Virus record (IMG/VR): IMGVR_UViG_3300020200_000159
Span: 1 to 25,664 of that record
Length of the DNA: 25,664 nt
DNA from: a virus
Reading direction: 5' to 3' (one strand)
Below the pieces are notes generated by a model. It was given only the letters and a program-made list of their open reading frames with translations, was not told the origin of the DNA and ran no database searches. Made by a program: the position numbers and the translations under genes. Every line of letters begins with the position of its first letter. The first letter of the stretch is position 1. This document shows, piece by piece, positions 14,503 to 21,514 of this stretch.

Positions 14503-15588
14503 ATGAGAAAACTTACGGAAGCACAGGCACAGTCTTTATTAGATGCTTATTTTGCAGGAGAAACAGTAACCGCTTTGAGAAACAAATATGGCATAAGCAA
14601 TGCCTTAATCAGCATGCTGGTGCGTGGGCAGGTGCGTCCAAAATTACAAAGGCCAAACAACACAGACGAAATAATTGCAAACCGACCAAGAGAGGGTGGA
14701 AAAATCACTTTTATTCAAGCAAAAGATATATTGTCAAAGTATTTAGCTGGAGAAGATACTATCAGTCTTGCTCAGCAATATAACACTACGCCTTCAAACA
14801 TTAGAATGCTCATACGAGGACATTCTTGGAAATCACTAAAGCCGCCACAAACGCCTCACCGCCAGCCATTTTATTATCGCAACCAAAATTTGCCAGCATT
14901 AACAAAACATCAAGAGAACATGATTACAGGGTCATTATTAGGTGATGGTTGGCTCACAAAAGATATTGGCAAAAAAAATTCCAGATTTAGAAAACAACAA
15001 AAACAATTAGAACATATTGAGTGGCTAAACAAAGAACTAAGCCCATACAATTGCGAAAAACCATATGCCACCACGTCAGATAATGAAATTGTTAATCACA
15101 AAGGGAGAATGCCAAGTTCAATTAAAACAGAAAGGAGAATTGTCGGCTATTGTATGTCAACTATTGCCCATCCAACATTTACTACACTCCGACAACAGTG
15201 GTATCCCAAAAACAAAAAAACAATTCCAGACACACTATCTCTAAACTCAGAAATTCTTGCCATTTGGTATGTTGATGATGGTTGCACATCTTACAAAAAT
15301 AGATTTTGCAATTTATCCACTCAGTCATTTACATTTGCCGAAGCAGACCGACTAATTGAAATACTAAAAAGAGACTTAGAATTAACAGGAAGAGTAGTCA
15401 AAACAAAGTGCATTTCTGGAAAAAAACCCATTATACGCTTTTCTGGAGATAATTACGACCGCTTCCTTGATTTGGTAACACCATATATCACATGGGACTG
15501 CTTTGACTACAAAATCAAACATAGACACAAAAATCAAAAACGGCCACGGTCAATCACTTCCAGGTCATCGCCACGAAGCATAGACTAA
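14503..15588 (+). CDS. LAGLIDADG homing endonuclease with N-terminal HTH repeats
   Basis: 361 aa from ATG 14503 (an upstream TTG is less likely; no clear Shine-Dalgarno). The N-terminus has two similar HTH-like repeats (LLDAYFAGETVTALRNKYGI and ILSKYLAGEDTISLAQQYNT), likely DNA-recognition modules. The catalytic part has two LAGLIDADG motifs: ITGSLLGDGWL and LAIWYVDDGC. It is the only plus-strand gene in a long minus-strand run and is visibly more AT-rich than its neighbours, both signs of recent arrival. The last 16 or so codons (RPRSITSRSSPRSID) have the base composition of the flank, so the original stop may have been replaced by host-phage DNA at insertion. Confidence 0.85.
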   Translation: MRKLTEAQAQSLLDAYFAGETVTALRNKYGISNALISMLVRGQVRPKLQRPNNTDEIIANRPREGGKITFIQAKDILSKYLAGEDTISLAQQYNTTPSNIRMLIRGHSWKSLKPPQTPHRQPFYYRNQNLPALTKHQENMITGSLLGDGWLTKDIGKKNSRFRKQQKQLEHIEWLNKELSPYNCEKPYATTSDNEIVNHKGRMPSSIKTERRIVGYCMSTIAHPTFTTLRQQWYPKNKKTIPDTLSLNSEILAIWYVDDGCTSYKNRFCNLSTQSFTFAEADRLIEILKRDLELTGRVVKTKCISGKKPIIRFSGDNYDRFLDLVTPYITWDCFDYKIKHRHKNQKRPRSITSRSSPRSID

Positions 15589-15596
15589 GCCACGCC

Positions 15597-15935
15597 CTAG
15601 CCATTTTCTTCAGAACTTCTACCCAGTCGCTCTCTCCTAGTAGGCATAGCCGCATCTAAATCTCCCCCATCTACTCCGGGCGTTGCATAATAATTTGGAT
15701 TTTGGCTTCCAGCCCGCTCCCAACGACCATGCCAATAACCTCGTAGAGACTTGCCTAATAAGTTATAAGATTTTAAGAATGTTTCTAATGAAGCATATAC
15801 TTCTGGGTCTTTGGTTTTTTGTGCAGCAGATACAATCATATCAATAGTATTTGTTCCACCCAAACTTGGACCTTCTGCTTTTGCTTCGAAAAAACCTTCT
15901 CGCACAATTTTATCATAAAGAATGTAAAAGCTCAT
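15597..15935 (-). CDS. Hypothetical protein (112 aa), AT-rich
   Basis: ATG 15935 (or GTG 15938) has no clear Shine-Dalgarno. The sequence is helical at first (MSFYILYDKIVREGFFEAKA, SAAQKTKDPEVYASLETFLK) and ends in a Gly/Arg-rich region (GVDGGDLDAAMPTRRERLGR). No family recognised. The third-codon-position preference is more AT-rich than in surrounding genes, as in the adjacent homing endonuclease, so the two may have entered together. Confidence 0.6.
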   Translation of the reverse strand: MSFYILYDKIVREGFFEAKAEGPSLGGTNTIDMIVSAAQKTKDPEVYASLETFLKSYNLLGKSLRGYWHGRWERAGSQNPNYYATPGVDGGDLDAAMPTRRERLGRSSEENG

Positions 15936-15945
15936 CACTTATGTA

Positions 15946-16269
15946 TCATCTATCTATATTTTTTTTTATAACGTCCTCTGGATTGGGCACCTTAGCCCTC
16001 TCTTCCTCCGTCAACCCGCTCAGGTACTCTTCTTCTAAAGCCTTTAGAATCTCCAGGTTATGTTCTAAGGACTTGCGGATTTCAACTTGGTCGGCTTTCT
16101 CCTTAGAGATAAAAGGCTTGGGTTTGTCCCTGTACTTTTCCTCTAAAACGTCCTTAATCCGCTGCTCCTTCGCCTCCTTGCGAATGCTCTCCCTGCGGGC
16201 AAGAACCTTCTTTCTAACTTCCCGCTCACGTTCCTTCTTCTTGGCAAATTTCTTTTGTGCTTTTCCCAT
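15946..16269 (-). CDS. Highly charged coiled-coil protein (107 aa)
   Basis: GGAGATAAC precedes ATG 16269, which overlaps the region of the upstream stop by a few bases. The product is almost wholly Lys/Arg/Glu helix (MGKAQKKFAKKKEREREVRK, then LEHNLEILKALEEEYLSGL), a long coiled coil with a nucleic-acid-binding-like basic start. No family recognised. Confidence 0.72.
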   Translation of the reverse strand: MGKAQKKFAKKKEREREVRKKVLARRESIRKEAKEQRIKDVLEEKYRDKPKPFISKEKADQVEIRKSLEHNLEILKALEEEYLSGLTEEERAKVPNPEDVIKKNIDR

Positions 16270-16270
16270 G

Positions 16271-17029
16271 TTATCTCCTTGCTCGAATGTCTGGCATGTC
16301 GTCGCTTCGTTCGGCCTCAAACATTAGTCTTGGGCCGTCATTTTGTCTGTTAAAGTTGCCGCCAATCAGGTTAATGTCAGCCGACACAAAGAAATCTGCC
16401 GACACTTGAACTTCCCTGGATTGGTCGTCCCACATGATGTACACCATTTTTCTTTCCAAACTCGGCTTGCCAAACTTGTCCACCCGCTTGTCCCGAGGGT
16501 CCGGCATCTCCTGAAAGACGGGATACCTTTTGTTGGAGGAGAACTGCAAGCCTGCTCCTTTGACCTTGGCTATCGTCATGACGTCAGTGTCCAAAGCTAC
16601 CCACTTGATAGGCCGCTTCATCGTATTTGGTTGACCCGCAGACACCGGCAGATTGTTGTGAGGCATCTGGCCGGGGGCGACGGAAGGAACAACAGCGCCA
16701 GTCGGAGTGATTTCAACGTCGGTGATTTCCGTCATCACTAAGGCCCCGCCATTACCCTCAGTGTCTAGCGAGAACTTTTTGTTCTTAATGACGATGCCAC
16801 CTTTGGTTTCTCGACAATTCAGTTTTTGCTTCTTATATTCAAAAACGTCCCAGTTAGTGACCCAAATGTCCCGGCGTGCTAGCTGGGCCATTACTGTAGA
16901 AGCTAGTTTTTCAAGAGGGACATCCTCATAGGCGTCACCGATGCGGCGTCTCATCTCTTTAGTCTCTTCTTTGTTGTATCCGCCCTCTTCAAGGCGCTCA
17001 TGATACGAATAAATTACTTCAAATCCCAT
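16271..17029 (-). CDS. Hypothetical protein (252 aa)
   Basis: AAAGGTAACAC precedes ATG 17029. The N-terminal 80 residues are helical and charged (GFEVIYSYHERLEEGGYNKE, EMRRRIGDAYEDVPLEKLAS); the middle is a proline/glycine linker (PSVAPGQMPHNNLPVSAGQP); and the C-terminal part is beta-rich with a WDDQSREVQVSADFFVSADI segment. I recognise no domain. It is coupled to the coiled-coil gene downstream. Confidence 0.72.
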   Translation of the reverse strand: MGFEVIYSYHERLEEGGYNKEETKEMRRRIGDAYEDVPLEKLASTVMAQLARRDIWVTNWDVFEYKKQKLNCRETKGGIVIKNKKFSLDTEGNGGALVMTEITDVEITPTGAVVPSVAPGQMPHNNLPVSAGQPNTMKRPIKWVALDTDVMTIAKVKGAGLQFSSNKRYPVFQEMPDPRDKRVDKFGKPSLERKMVYIMWDDQSREVQVSADFFVSADINLIGGNFNRQNDGPRLMFEAERSDDMPDIRARR

Positions 17030-17044
17030 GTGTTACCTTTCTAA

Positions 17045-17662
17045 TTATTTCTGAATCAATCCAACGCCGTATCTGGTGCCAATAACAAGGGGTTCCCGAT
17101 TCTTAGCCTTACAAAAATCAAGATACGCCTGACCCGTAGCACGATGTCGGTTGATATAGTCTGAAATTATTAACGCTCCTAGCTTCAATTCTGGCCACAA
17201 AAGGTCATAGAAAAGACGATGCTTGTCGTATGCGGCCTCCTCATTGAGGATAACACAATCCCAAGAAGTCGCTTTCAACCGCTCTGCAAAACCGTCGTCA
17301 CTAACAGACCCTACATGCACATGGAATTCGCCCTTAAAGTTACATTTGACGTTAGCCCTCCCCATACGAGGCGAATAGAACTCCTCCGTCTTCTCTTGAA
17401 ACCCTAAGAACTTCTTCACCGTCTTACAGCCTTTGAGGAAGCAACCACTACACAAACCTAGTCTGAAACCGATTTCTAGTAGACTCTCAGGTTGGACTTG
17501 AGTGCCAAGGAAGTAGTAGAAGGGAAGGTAGCGGGGGTCATTATAAGCAGCCGTTAGCCTAGATTCTTCGTCTATGACACGCATGGAATCCAGGAAAATA
17601 CGAGAGGGTAGCTGCTTTGACAGCTTGAGTTCAACATGCTCTTTGATGTCTTCTAGTTTCAC
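17045..17662 (-). CDS. SAM-dependent methyltransferase-like protein
   Basis: 205 aa, GTG start at 17662. LLEIGFRLGLCSGCF at about residue 60 is a glycine-rich motif I of class I methyltransferases. SWDCVILNEEAAYDKHRLFY and LGALIISDYINRHRATG match the motif IV/V region of Methyltransf_24-type enzymes, in which the strand ends with an acidic residue. The substrate is unknown. Weak Shine-Dalgarno. It is followed by the unknown 252-aa gene, and preceded by the Hsp20 terminator. Confidence 0.65.
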   Translation of the reverse strand: MKLEDIKEHVELKLSKQLPSRIFLDSMRVIDEESRLTAAYNDPRYLPFYYFLGTQVQPESLLEIGFRLGLCSGCFLKGCKTVKKFLGFQEKTEEFYSPRMGRANVKCNFKGEFHVHVGSVSDDGFAERLKATSWDCVILNEEAAYDKHRLFYDLLWPELKLGALIISDYINRHRATGQAYLDFCKAKNREPLVIGTRYGVGLIQK

Positions 17663-17683
17663 CCACTAAAAGAGTAAAGGCCA

Positions 17684-17719
17684 TAAAAAGTGAGGGACAG
17701 TCATTGCTGACTGTCCCTC
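17684..17719 (-). terminator. Terminator of the Hsp20 gene
   Basis: An 11-bp perfect stem (GAGGGACAGTC / GACTGTCCCTC, 17692-17719) with a 6-nt loop, followed on the minus strand by ACTTTTTATGG. Confidence 0.85.
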
Positions 17720-17756
17720 TATGATAAACCCGACTTATGCCGGGGCTAACACTGGA

Positions 17757-18260
17757 TTATGCATCCAGCCTTTTAATTGCAATCGTCTTCCGCTCAGGTA
17801 CTTTCAATTCGGGAACTTTCCAGGTGAGAGACAAAATACCATTCTTCATAGTGGCCTCTGGCTCTCCTTCAACATAATCCGGTAAAACCATAGACCTTTC
17901 AAAAGAAGACCGACGCAATTCCTTCACATGATACTTAGCTTCGTCATCAGCGTACTGATGCTCCTCAGACATACGACCGGAAATCTTCAACAGTCGTTTC
18001 GCTGGCTTGTCTACGCCGACGCCTTCATGCTGAGGCAAAATTTCTACTGTTACATCGTCTGGATTGACACCAGGGAGTGCTACTTCTACAACCCACTTAC
18101 CGTTTGAGGTAAGCACATCCAACCTTGGGTATCCAGCCTTCCCCTTAATGGTAGATAGTGCCCCATCACTAAAGAATTCATCGAATATCTTGTTGAATGT
18201 TTGCTCGAAAGGGAAAAATAAATCCTGACGACTTGGAATCAAACCGTTGAGGCGGTTCAT
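17757..18260 (-). CDS. Small heat shock protein (Hsp20/alpha-crystallin)
   Basis: 167 aa. The alpha-crystallin domain begins at about residue 44 with YPRLDVLTSNGKWVVEVALP, then GVNPDDVTVEI, and ends with the NGILSLTWKVPE (G-I-L...P) motif, followed by a C-terminal extension (ERKTIAIKRLDA). The insert HEGVGVDKPAKR and the stretch ELRRSSFERSMVLPDYV are typical Hsp20 elements. It acts as an ATP-independent holdase; large myoviruses often carry such genes, probably for folding virion proteins. AAGGAG precedes ATG 18260. Its own terminator suggests a separate transcript. Confidence 0.9.
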   Translation of the reverse strand: MNRLNGLIPSRQDLFFPFEQTFNKIFDEFFSDGALSTIKGKAGYPRLDVLTSNGKWVVEVALPGVNPDDVTVEILPQHEGVGVDKPAKRLLKISGRMSEEHQYADDEAKYHVKELRRSSFERSMVLPDYVEGEPEATMKNGILSLTWKVPELKVPERKTIAIKRLDA

Positions 18261-18306
18261 GACTTGCTCCTTATGTTAAAACCAATGATAAAACATTTGG
18301 TAAAGG

Positions 18307-18323
18307 ACCGTTAACGTGTCCTA
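18307..18323. promoter_or_regulatory. Imperfect palindrome upstream of hsp20
   Basis: GGACCGTTAACGTGTCC is close to symmetric around GTTAAC, with GGAC/GTCC arms. It sits about 50 bp before the Hsp20 ATG and could be an operator. No clear promoter boxes were found beside it. Confidence 0.3.
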
Positions 18324-18368
18324 AACAGCGGTCGAAACTATCGTCCCGCCCATCTTATATAGTAACTT

Positions 18369-18611
18369 CTAACCATTATATCCACGGCGTTCGTAATCCA
18401 TTGTGGATTCGCCCCTGGATACACGGGCAATAGCCTTGCCCAAAACATCGGCCTGATGCCTAGCAGAGGCCGCATGACCAGAATACCCAATACGCTCATA
18501 GGTATTGGCAGTCTGGTTGCATTGTTCGATTTTGCCTAGTAAGTCCCTGATAACGGCAGGCTTCTCAGAATCACTGTAGTAAGTGCCGCCTTTTCCGTCA
18601 TAACTTCCCAT
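18369..18611 (-). CDS. Hypothetical protein (80 aa)
   Basis: AGGAG 7 nt before ATG 18611 decides the start; upstream in-frame codons belong to the terminator. The product is Gly/Ser/Tyr-rich at both ends (MGSYDGKGGTYYSDSEK; YERRGYNG) with a helical middle (HAASARHQADVLGKAIARV). No family recognised. Confidence 0.68.
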   Translation of the reverse strand: MGSYDGKGGTYYSDSEKPAVIRDLLGKIEQCNQTANTYERIGYSGHAASARHQADVLGKAIARVSRGESTMDYERRGYNG

Positions 18612-18641
18612 GATAGCTCTCCTAAAGATGACCCCATTGTA

Positions 18642-18686
18642 CAAAAAAGTAGGAAAAGATACAAACACGATTTGTACCTTTTCCTA
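18642..18686 (-). terminator. Strong rho-independent terminator
   Basis: On the minus strand a stem of about 16 bp (TAGGAAAAG-GTACAAA with TTTGTAT-CTTTTCCTA, one G-T pair, loop TCGTG) followed by CTTTTTT. It overlaps the stop of the small 47-aa frame, marking the end of the transcript from the replication genes. Confidence 0.88.
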
Positions 18687-18827
18687 TTTGTAGGAGTCTG
18701 TCTCCTTTGAAACAGTACATGCCTTGTGGCTCAAACCATCCAAGGCCCATGAAAGCCATGTTTCACTCTGAGCGGCGTATAACCCATACTCATGGGCAGG
18801 GTTAAATCCTTGACCCTCAGAGAACAG
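18684..18827 (-). CDS. Possible small protein (47 aa) with a non-ATG start
   Basis: Between the phosphatase stop and the terminator lies an open frame whose peptide looks natural (SEGQGFNPAHEYGLYAAQSE, then WLSWALDGLSHKAC) and stops exactly at the terminator stem. No ATG, GTG or TTG is in frame; a CTG at 18827 preceded by AAGG at proper distance is the only option. Alternatively, the frame could be entered by frameshift from the phosphatase gene, or be non-coding. Confidence 0.35.
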   Translation of the reverse strand: MFSEGQGFNPAHEYGLYAAQSETWLSWALDGLSHKACTVSKETDSYK

Positions 18828-18835
18828 AAAGCACC

Positions 18836-19315
18836 TTATGTATGGCTCTCATTCTTTAATTTTGTGTCCAACCACCTAAAAATCGGCGTCATTATATGAG
18901 TGTGGAAGTGAGGAGAAACCTTAATCTCATACTGCTCCCACACTCCCTTGGCAATATCAGCTAACGCCTGGTAGCGGTCGCAACCCCTTACCACCTTTGC
19001 AATTACGCAAAAACAGGTGCTTCTGGCCATGCCTGCCGCACAGTGAACGAAGATGTCAGCGGGCGACATCTGAACCCAATACCAAATCCTCTCCATCTCC
19101 AGGACTGGCACTTCACTCCCCTCAAGGTAGTTAATGACCAAATGCTGGACATTTTGGTAGTTAAGCTCCTGATGGCCGACATCTCCTTTTTGGACGAATT
19201 CACAGACGCCGTTCTGCTTCTCATGCCATATGTGAACAGTCCTGAAAGGCTTCAAACCACAGGCATGAAAGTTACCAACCCATATACCGTTTCCTACGGA
19301 CGCTAGTTGCGGCAT
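18836..19315 (-). CDS. Dual-specificity protein phosphatase-like
   Basis: 159 aa from ATG 19315, which overlaps the end of the deaminase gene. The signature VHCAAGMARSTCF at about residues 90-102 is the Cx5R catalytic loop (C92, R98) of DSP/tyrosine phosphatases. Upstream ASVGNGIWVGNFHACG is typical of the DSP start, and INYLEGSEVP lies where the general-acid loop is expected. It removes phosphate from phospho-Tyr/Ser/Thr, possibly to alter host signalling. The weak Shine-Dalgarno suggests coupling to the deaminase gene. Confidence 0.82.
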   Translation of the reverse strand: MPQLASVGNGIWVGNFHACGLKPFRTVHIWHEKQNGVCEFVQKGDVGHQELNYQNVQHLVINYLEGSEVPVLEMERIWYWVQMSPADIFVHCAAGMARSTCFCVIAKVVRGCDRYQALADIAKGVWEQYEIKVSPHFHTHIMTPIFRWLDTKLKNESHT

Positions 19316-20004
19316 TTTTTGGCCAACCATTCTTCTGAAAGGAACAGAACATTGGTCTTACTGTGCTGGAACAGCCAGCGAGATGAAAAGGGACTGTAAT
19401 CGCCCCTGCCGTGGTCAATCACCACCACCGTATAGATGCGGGAGTTGATGATTAACTTAGTGCAGTCGATACATGGCACCCCGCAGTGGCAGAACATATA
19501 ACAGCCTGCTACGCTGCGGTGTGCCCTGATGATGGCGTTGGTTTCGCCGTGGGCACAAGTGCAAAGCTCCAACCGTTGCCCGCTAGGAGCGTTAATGAGC
19601 TTTCGGGGACAGACGTTACCGCAACCCGCATTACACATCAGGAAGCTTTCAAGATACTGGTCGCAATCATCATCCTCGTTAATTTCGTCAGAAGGATGAA
19701 TACTCCTGCTGAGGGCTAGCTTCTCTTCCTTCTTTAACTGCGGCCAGAAAACATCCCTGAGATAGCCTTCGTCGTCGCAGGGCGGCGCACCATCAGGAGG
19801 ACCATTATGTCCTGTACTGACTAACACACCCGTCTTGGGGTCAGCAATGACCACCCCAATCTGCCTGGATGGGCAGGGATTCTCTGCTTCCTTGACATGC
19901 ATAGCCATGCTCATGAAGTATTTCACTTCTTGCTCATTGAAGCTGCACCAGGTCGGCAGACCGTCGTTCGGCCATTCAGCACTTACTTTGTGAAGCAAAC
20001 CCAT
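19303..20004 (-). CDS. dCMP deaminase
   Basis: 233 aa. Zinc-binding and catalytic motifs are HGETNA (H152, E154) and CGVPCIDC (C178, C181), and the N-terminal part has ENPCPSRQIGVVIADP, as in dCMP/deoxycytidylate deaminases. An insert (about residues 75-140) is rich in Cys (CNAGCGNVCPRK) and may bind a second zinc, like T4-type dCMP deaminases. The enzyme turns dCMP into dUMP for dTMP synthesis. GTGGATTAAC precedes ATG 20004. It complements the dNMP kinase in the window. Confidence 0.9.
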   Translation of the reverse strand: MGLLHKVSAEWPNDGLPTWCSFNEQEVKYFMSMAMHVKEAENPCPSRQIGVVIADPKTGVLVSTGHNGPPDGAPPCDDEGYLRDVFWPQLKKEEKLALSRSIHPSDEINEDDDCDQYLESFLMCNAGCGNVCPRKLINAPSGQRLELCTCAHGETNAIIRAHRSVAGCYMFCHCGVPCIDCTKLIINSRIYTVVVIDHGRGDYSPFSSRWLFQHSKTNVLFLSEEWLAKKCRN

Positions 20005-20060
20005 GTTAATCCACCCAAATAACTACAGGACTGGTTTTACAAGACCCATCACCTTGCATG

Positions 20061-20318
20061 TTAAAACTCCGCATCACGAATCTTGATAGCCAACTCGATG
20101 TAACTCTCAAGTTCGTCCATTGTTACTTCTTCGCCCCGCTCCGCAAGCTGCCTGAGCAGGTCTTGCTTCTCTTCCGGGGATAGGAAATCTAACTCAGGCC
20201 CCCGCCGCAACCGGCGATTGAGCTTCTTGAGCTTGTTGACTATCCAACCGCACTCCTTGGGAGTGAACTCATAGCCCGCTTCGGCCATATCTTGCCTAAT
20301 CTCTGGTATGCTTCTCAT
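20061..20318 (-). CDS. Hypothetical helical protein (85 aa)
   Basis: GAGG lies before ATG 20318, which overlaps the stop of the glycosylase gene (ATGA). Its charged helices (IRQDMAEAGYEFTPKECGWI, SPEEKQDLLRQLAERGEE) carry no known motif. The kept overlap shows that the 3' end of the interrupted glycosylase gene is original. Confidence 0.7.
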   Translation of the reverse strand: MRSIPEIRQDMAEAGYEFTPKECGWIVNKLKKLNRRLRRGPELDFLSPEEKQDLLRQLAERGEEVTMDELESYIELAIKIRDAEF

Positions 20319-20939
20319 GCTGCCCTCTTCTTTCGGTAATCGTTCCAGATTTGAAGGTCGAACTCTGCAACGCTAAGGCCAGACTTCTTGGCCAGTTTTA
20401 ACTTCCAGATACTGTAGCGTCTGGACACGCTTTGCAACTCCTCATAAGAACTGGTCCTGAATCTCAAGATACTTATTCTTGTTAGAAGGCGTCGTCTTGG
20501 GAACGTCGTAGTTACGGTCGGCCATATACCTGAGAATGTGGACATCCAGGCAAGCAACTTCGGCGTTGCGACGGCTGTGCAGGATGAACATGCGGGAAGT
20601 CTTGAGGCCGATGCCATGAATCTTTTCTAGGTCGTCTGCCGTACAGGTGCGGAGGTCCAGACCTGAGTTAACTAACTGATGCACCCCAATGGATTTGGAC
20701 TTGTAACATCCAATACCGCTGGAATACAACATTGCCATGATGAGAGTTTGGTCGAAAGCTCGGAGGCTGGCAAAAGGTTGAAACTCTTTCATACCGATAT
20801 GCGAGCGTTGTAAGAGCCTATCTAGCCCCTTGGCTGTTGTAAGAGCGTTCTTACCCGCAACCAAGAGGCTAAACAAGGCCATCTCTTCCAGTTCAATCAC
20901 AGTTCGGTCGAACTTAGTGAAGTGAATCGGGTCAACCAT
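20315..20939 (-). CDS. HhH DNA glycosylase-like protein, interrupted near its 3' end by a 46-nt element
   Basis: The N-terminal 165 residues read cleanly from ATG 20939 (AGGGAC upstream): an all-helical protein with a helix-hairpin-helix IHGIGLKTSR (107-116) and the HhH-GPD-type Asp in VACLDVHILRY (D132), as in base-excision repair glycosylases. At QDQFL a 46-nt element (20402-20447) brings an in-frame TGA directly after the TTA Leu codon. Removing the element gives a continuous 192-aa protein ending KLAKKSGLSVAEFDLQIWND then YRKKRAA, whose stop overlaps the next start. As it stands, 27 residues are lost unless the insert is bypassed. Confidence 0.8.
20402..20447 (-). mobile_element. 46-nt hairpin element, copy 6
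   Basis: Identical to copies 1 and 3 (R plus TCCTCATAA). In gene sense: TTC-TTA-TGA...GGAAG-TTA-AAA; the codon before the insert's stop (TTA) is identical to the codon just after it. Confidence 0.88.
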
Positions 20940-20988
20940 GTTAGTCCCTATTAAGCGACTTTTGATTTACATTCACAATGACTGTTAA

Positions 20989-21056
20989 CTTCCAGATACT
21001 GTAGCGTCTGGACACGCTTTGCAACGTGAATCGTCATGGCGACGGCTTCCAGATAA
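20989..21056 (-). mobile_element. 68-nt hairpin element, copy 7 (R, 20-nt module, short partial R)
   Basis: R at 20989-21025, the same 20-nt module as copy 2 at 21026-21045, then only 11 nt of R (21046-21056). In gene sense it starts TTATCTGGAAG and ends GGAAG. The codon before is GTT and a GTT is formed again at the exit. Confidence 0.85.
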
Positions 21057-21313
21057 CAATTTCTGTGTATCCGATGTCGGTGCAAAACTTGAGTATCTCG
21101 AAGCCAAGGTCTTCGCCACCATTGCTACCAAAAACACAAGCTCCATCGACTTGTGGAATATCCTCTTTCATCACCATCGAACAAACCTGCAAAACGGCGT
21201 TTTCAAAACTGCTACTGGAAAATAACTCCGTCATTGCAGGTGTACGAAAATGCGAAACAAAAATACCAAGCTGTTCATCGGTGTCGAGGCCAAATGAGTA
21301 AGCTGGATTGTCA

Positions 21314-21423
21314 CTTCCAGATACTGTAGCGTCTGGACACGCTTTGCAACCTTAACTGAGTTGGGCAAGCTTTACGGTGTCACCAGCTTCCAGATACTGT
21401 AGCGTCTGGACACGCTTTGCAAC
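21314..21423 (-). mobile_element. 110-nt hairpin element, copy 8 (R, 36-nt module, R)
   Basis: Two complete R units (21314-21350, 21387-21423) flank the 36-nt module (21351-21386). In gene sense it begins TTGCAAAG after GTACG, and ends GGAAG before TGAC; the G is shared, so about 109 nt are inserted. Confidence 0.88.
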
Positions 21424-21514
21424 GTACACATGGTTCGTATTTGAAGCGAAATAACTTGCGCATAACTCATCTCCTGTTTTGTAACTTTATCAGTTACTTT
21501 TGAAAAAGTCAATG

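Larger units (their letters stand above)
20951..21463 (-). pseudogene. Unknown 111-aa protein gene interrupted by two elements
   Basis: CAGGAG precedes ATG 21463. Reading MRKLFRFKYEPCV, the frame meets the R-36-R copy (21314-21423), then continues DNPAYSFGLDTDEQLGIFVS ... LGFEILKFCTDIGYTEI up to the 68-nt copy (20989-21056), then NSHCECKSKVA and a stop just before the glycosylase start. Removing about 109 and 68 nt leaves exactly 112 codons including the stop. No family recognised; there are five Cys, two near the C-terminus. Neither insert is a multiple of three, so normal translation would stop early. The spacing to the UvsY-like gene is short, so it belonged to the same transcript. Confidence 0.65.

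Noticed and set aside
15558-15566. Another partial R copy (CACTTCCAG)
   Set aside because: Only seven bases match the start of R, and the following bases diverge; chance match.
20315-20617. A protein domain or sORF encoded by the repeat (LQSVSRRYSIWK recurring in several reading frames)
   Set aside because: The peptide recurs only because the DNA element recurs; in each gene it leads to a wrong frame or stop, and exact removal gives better proteins.
7021-21423. Classical IS or MITE insertion with target-site duplication
   Set aside because: No repeated duplication of target bases is seen; apparent TAA/TAA or G/G matches differ between sites and fit microhomology. No terminal inverted repeats span the element ends.
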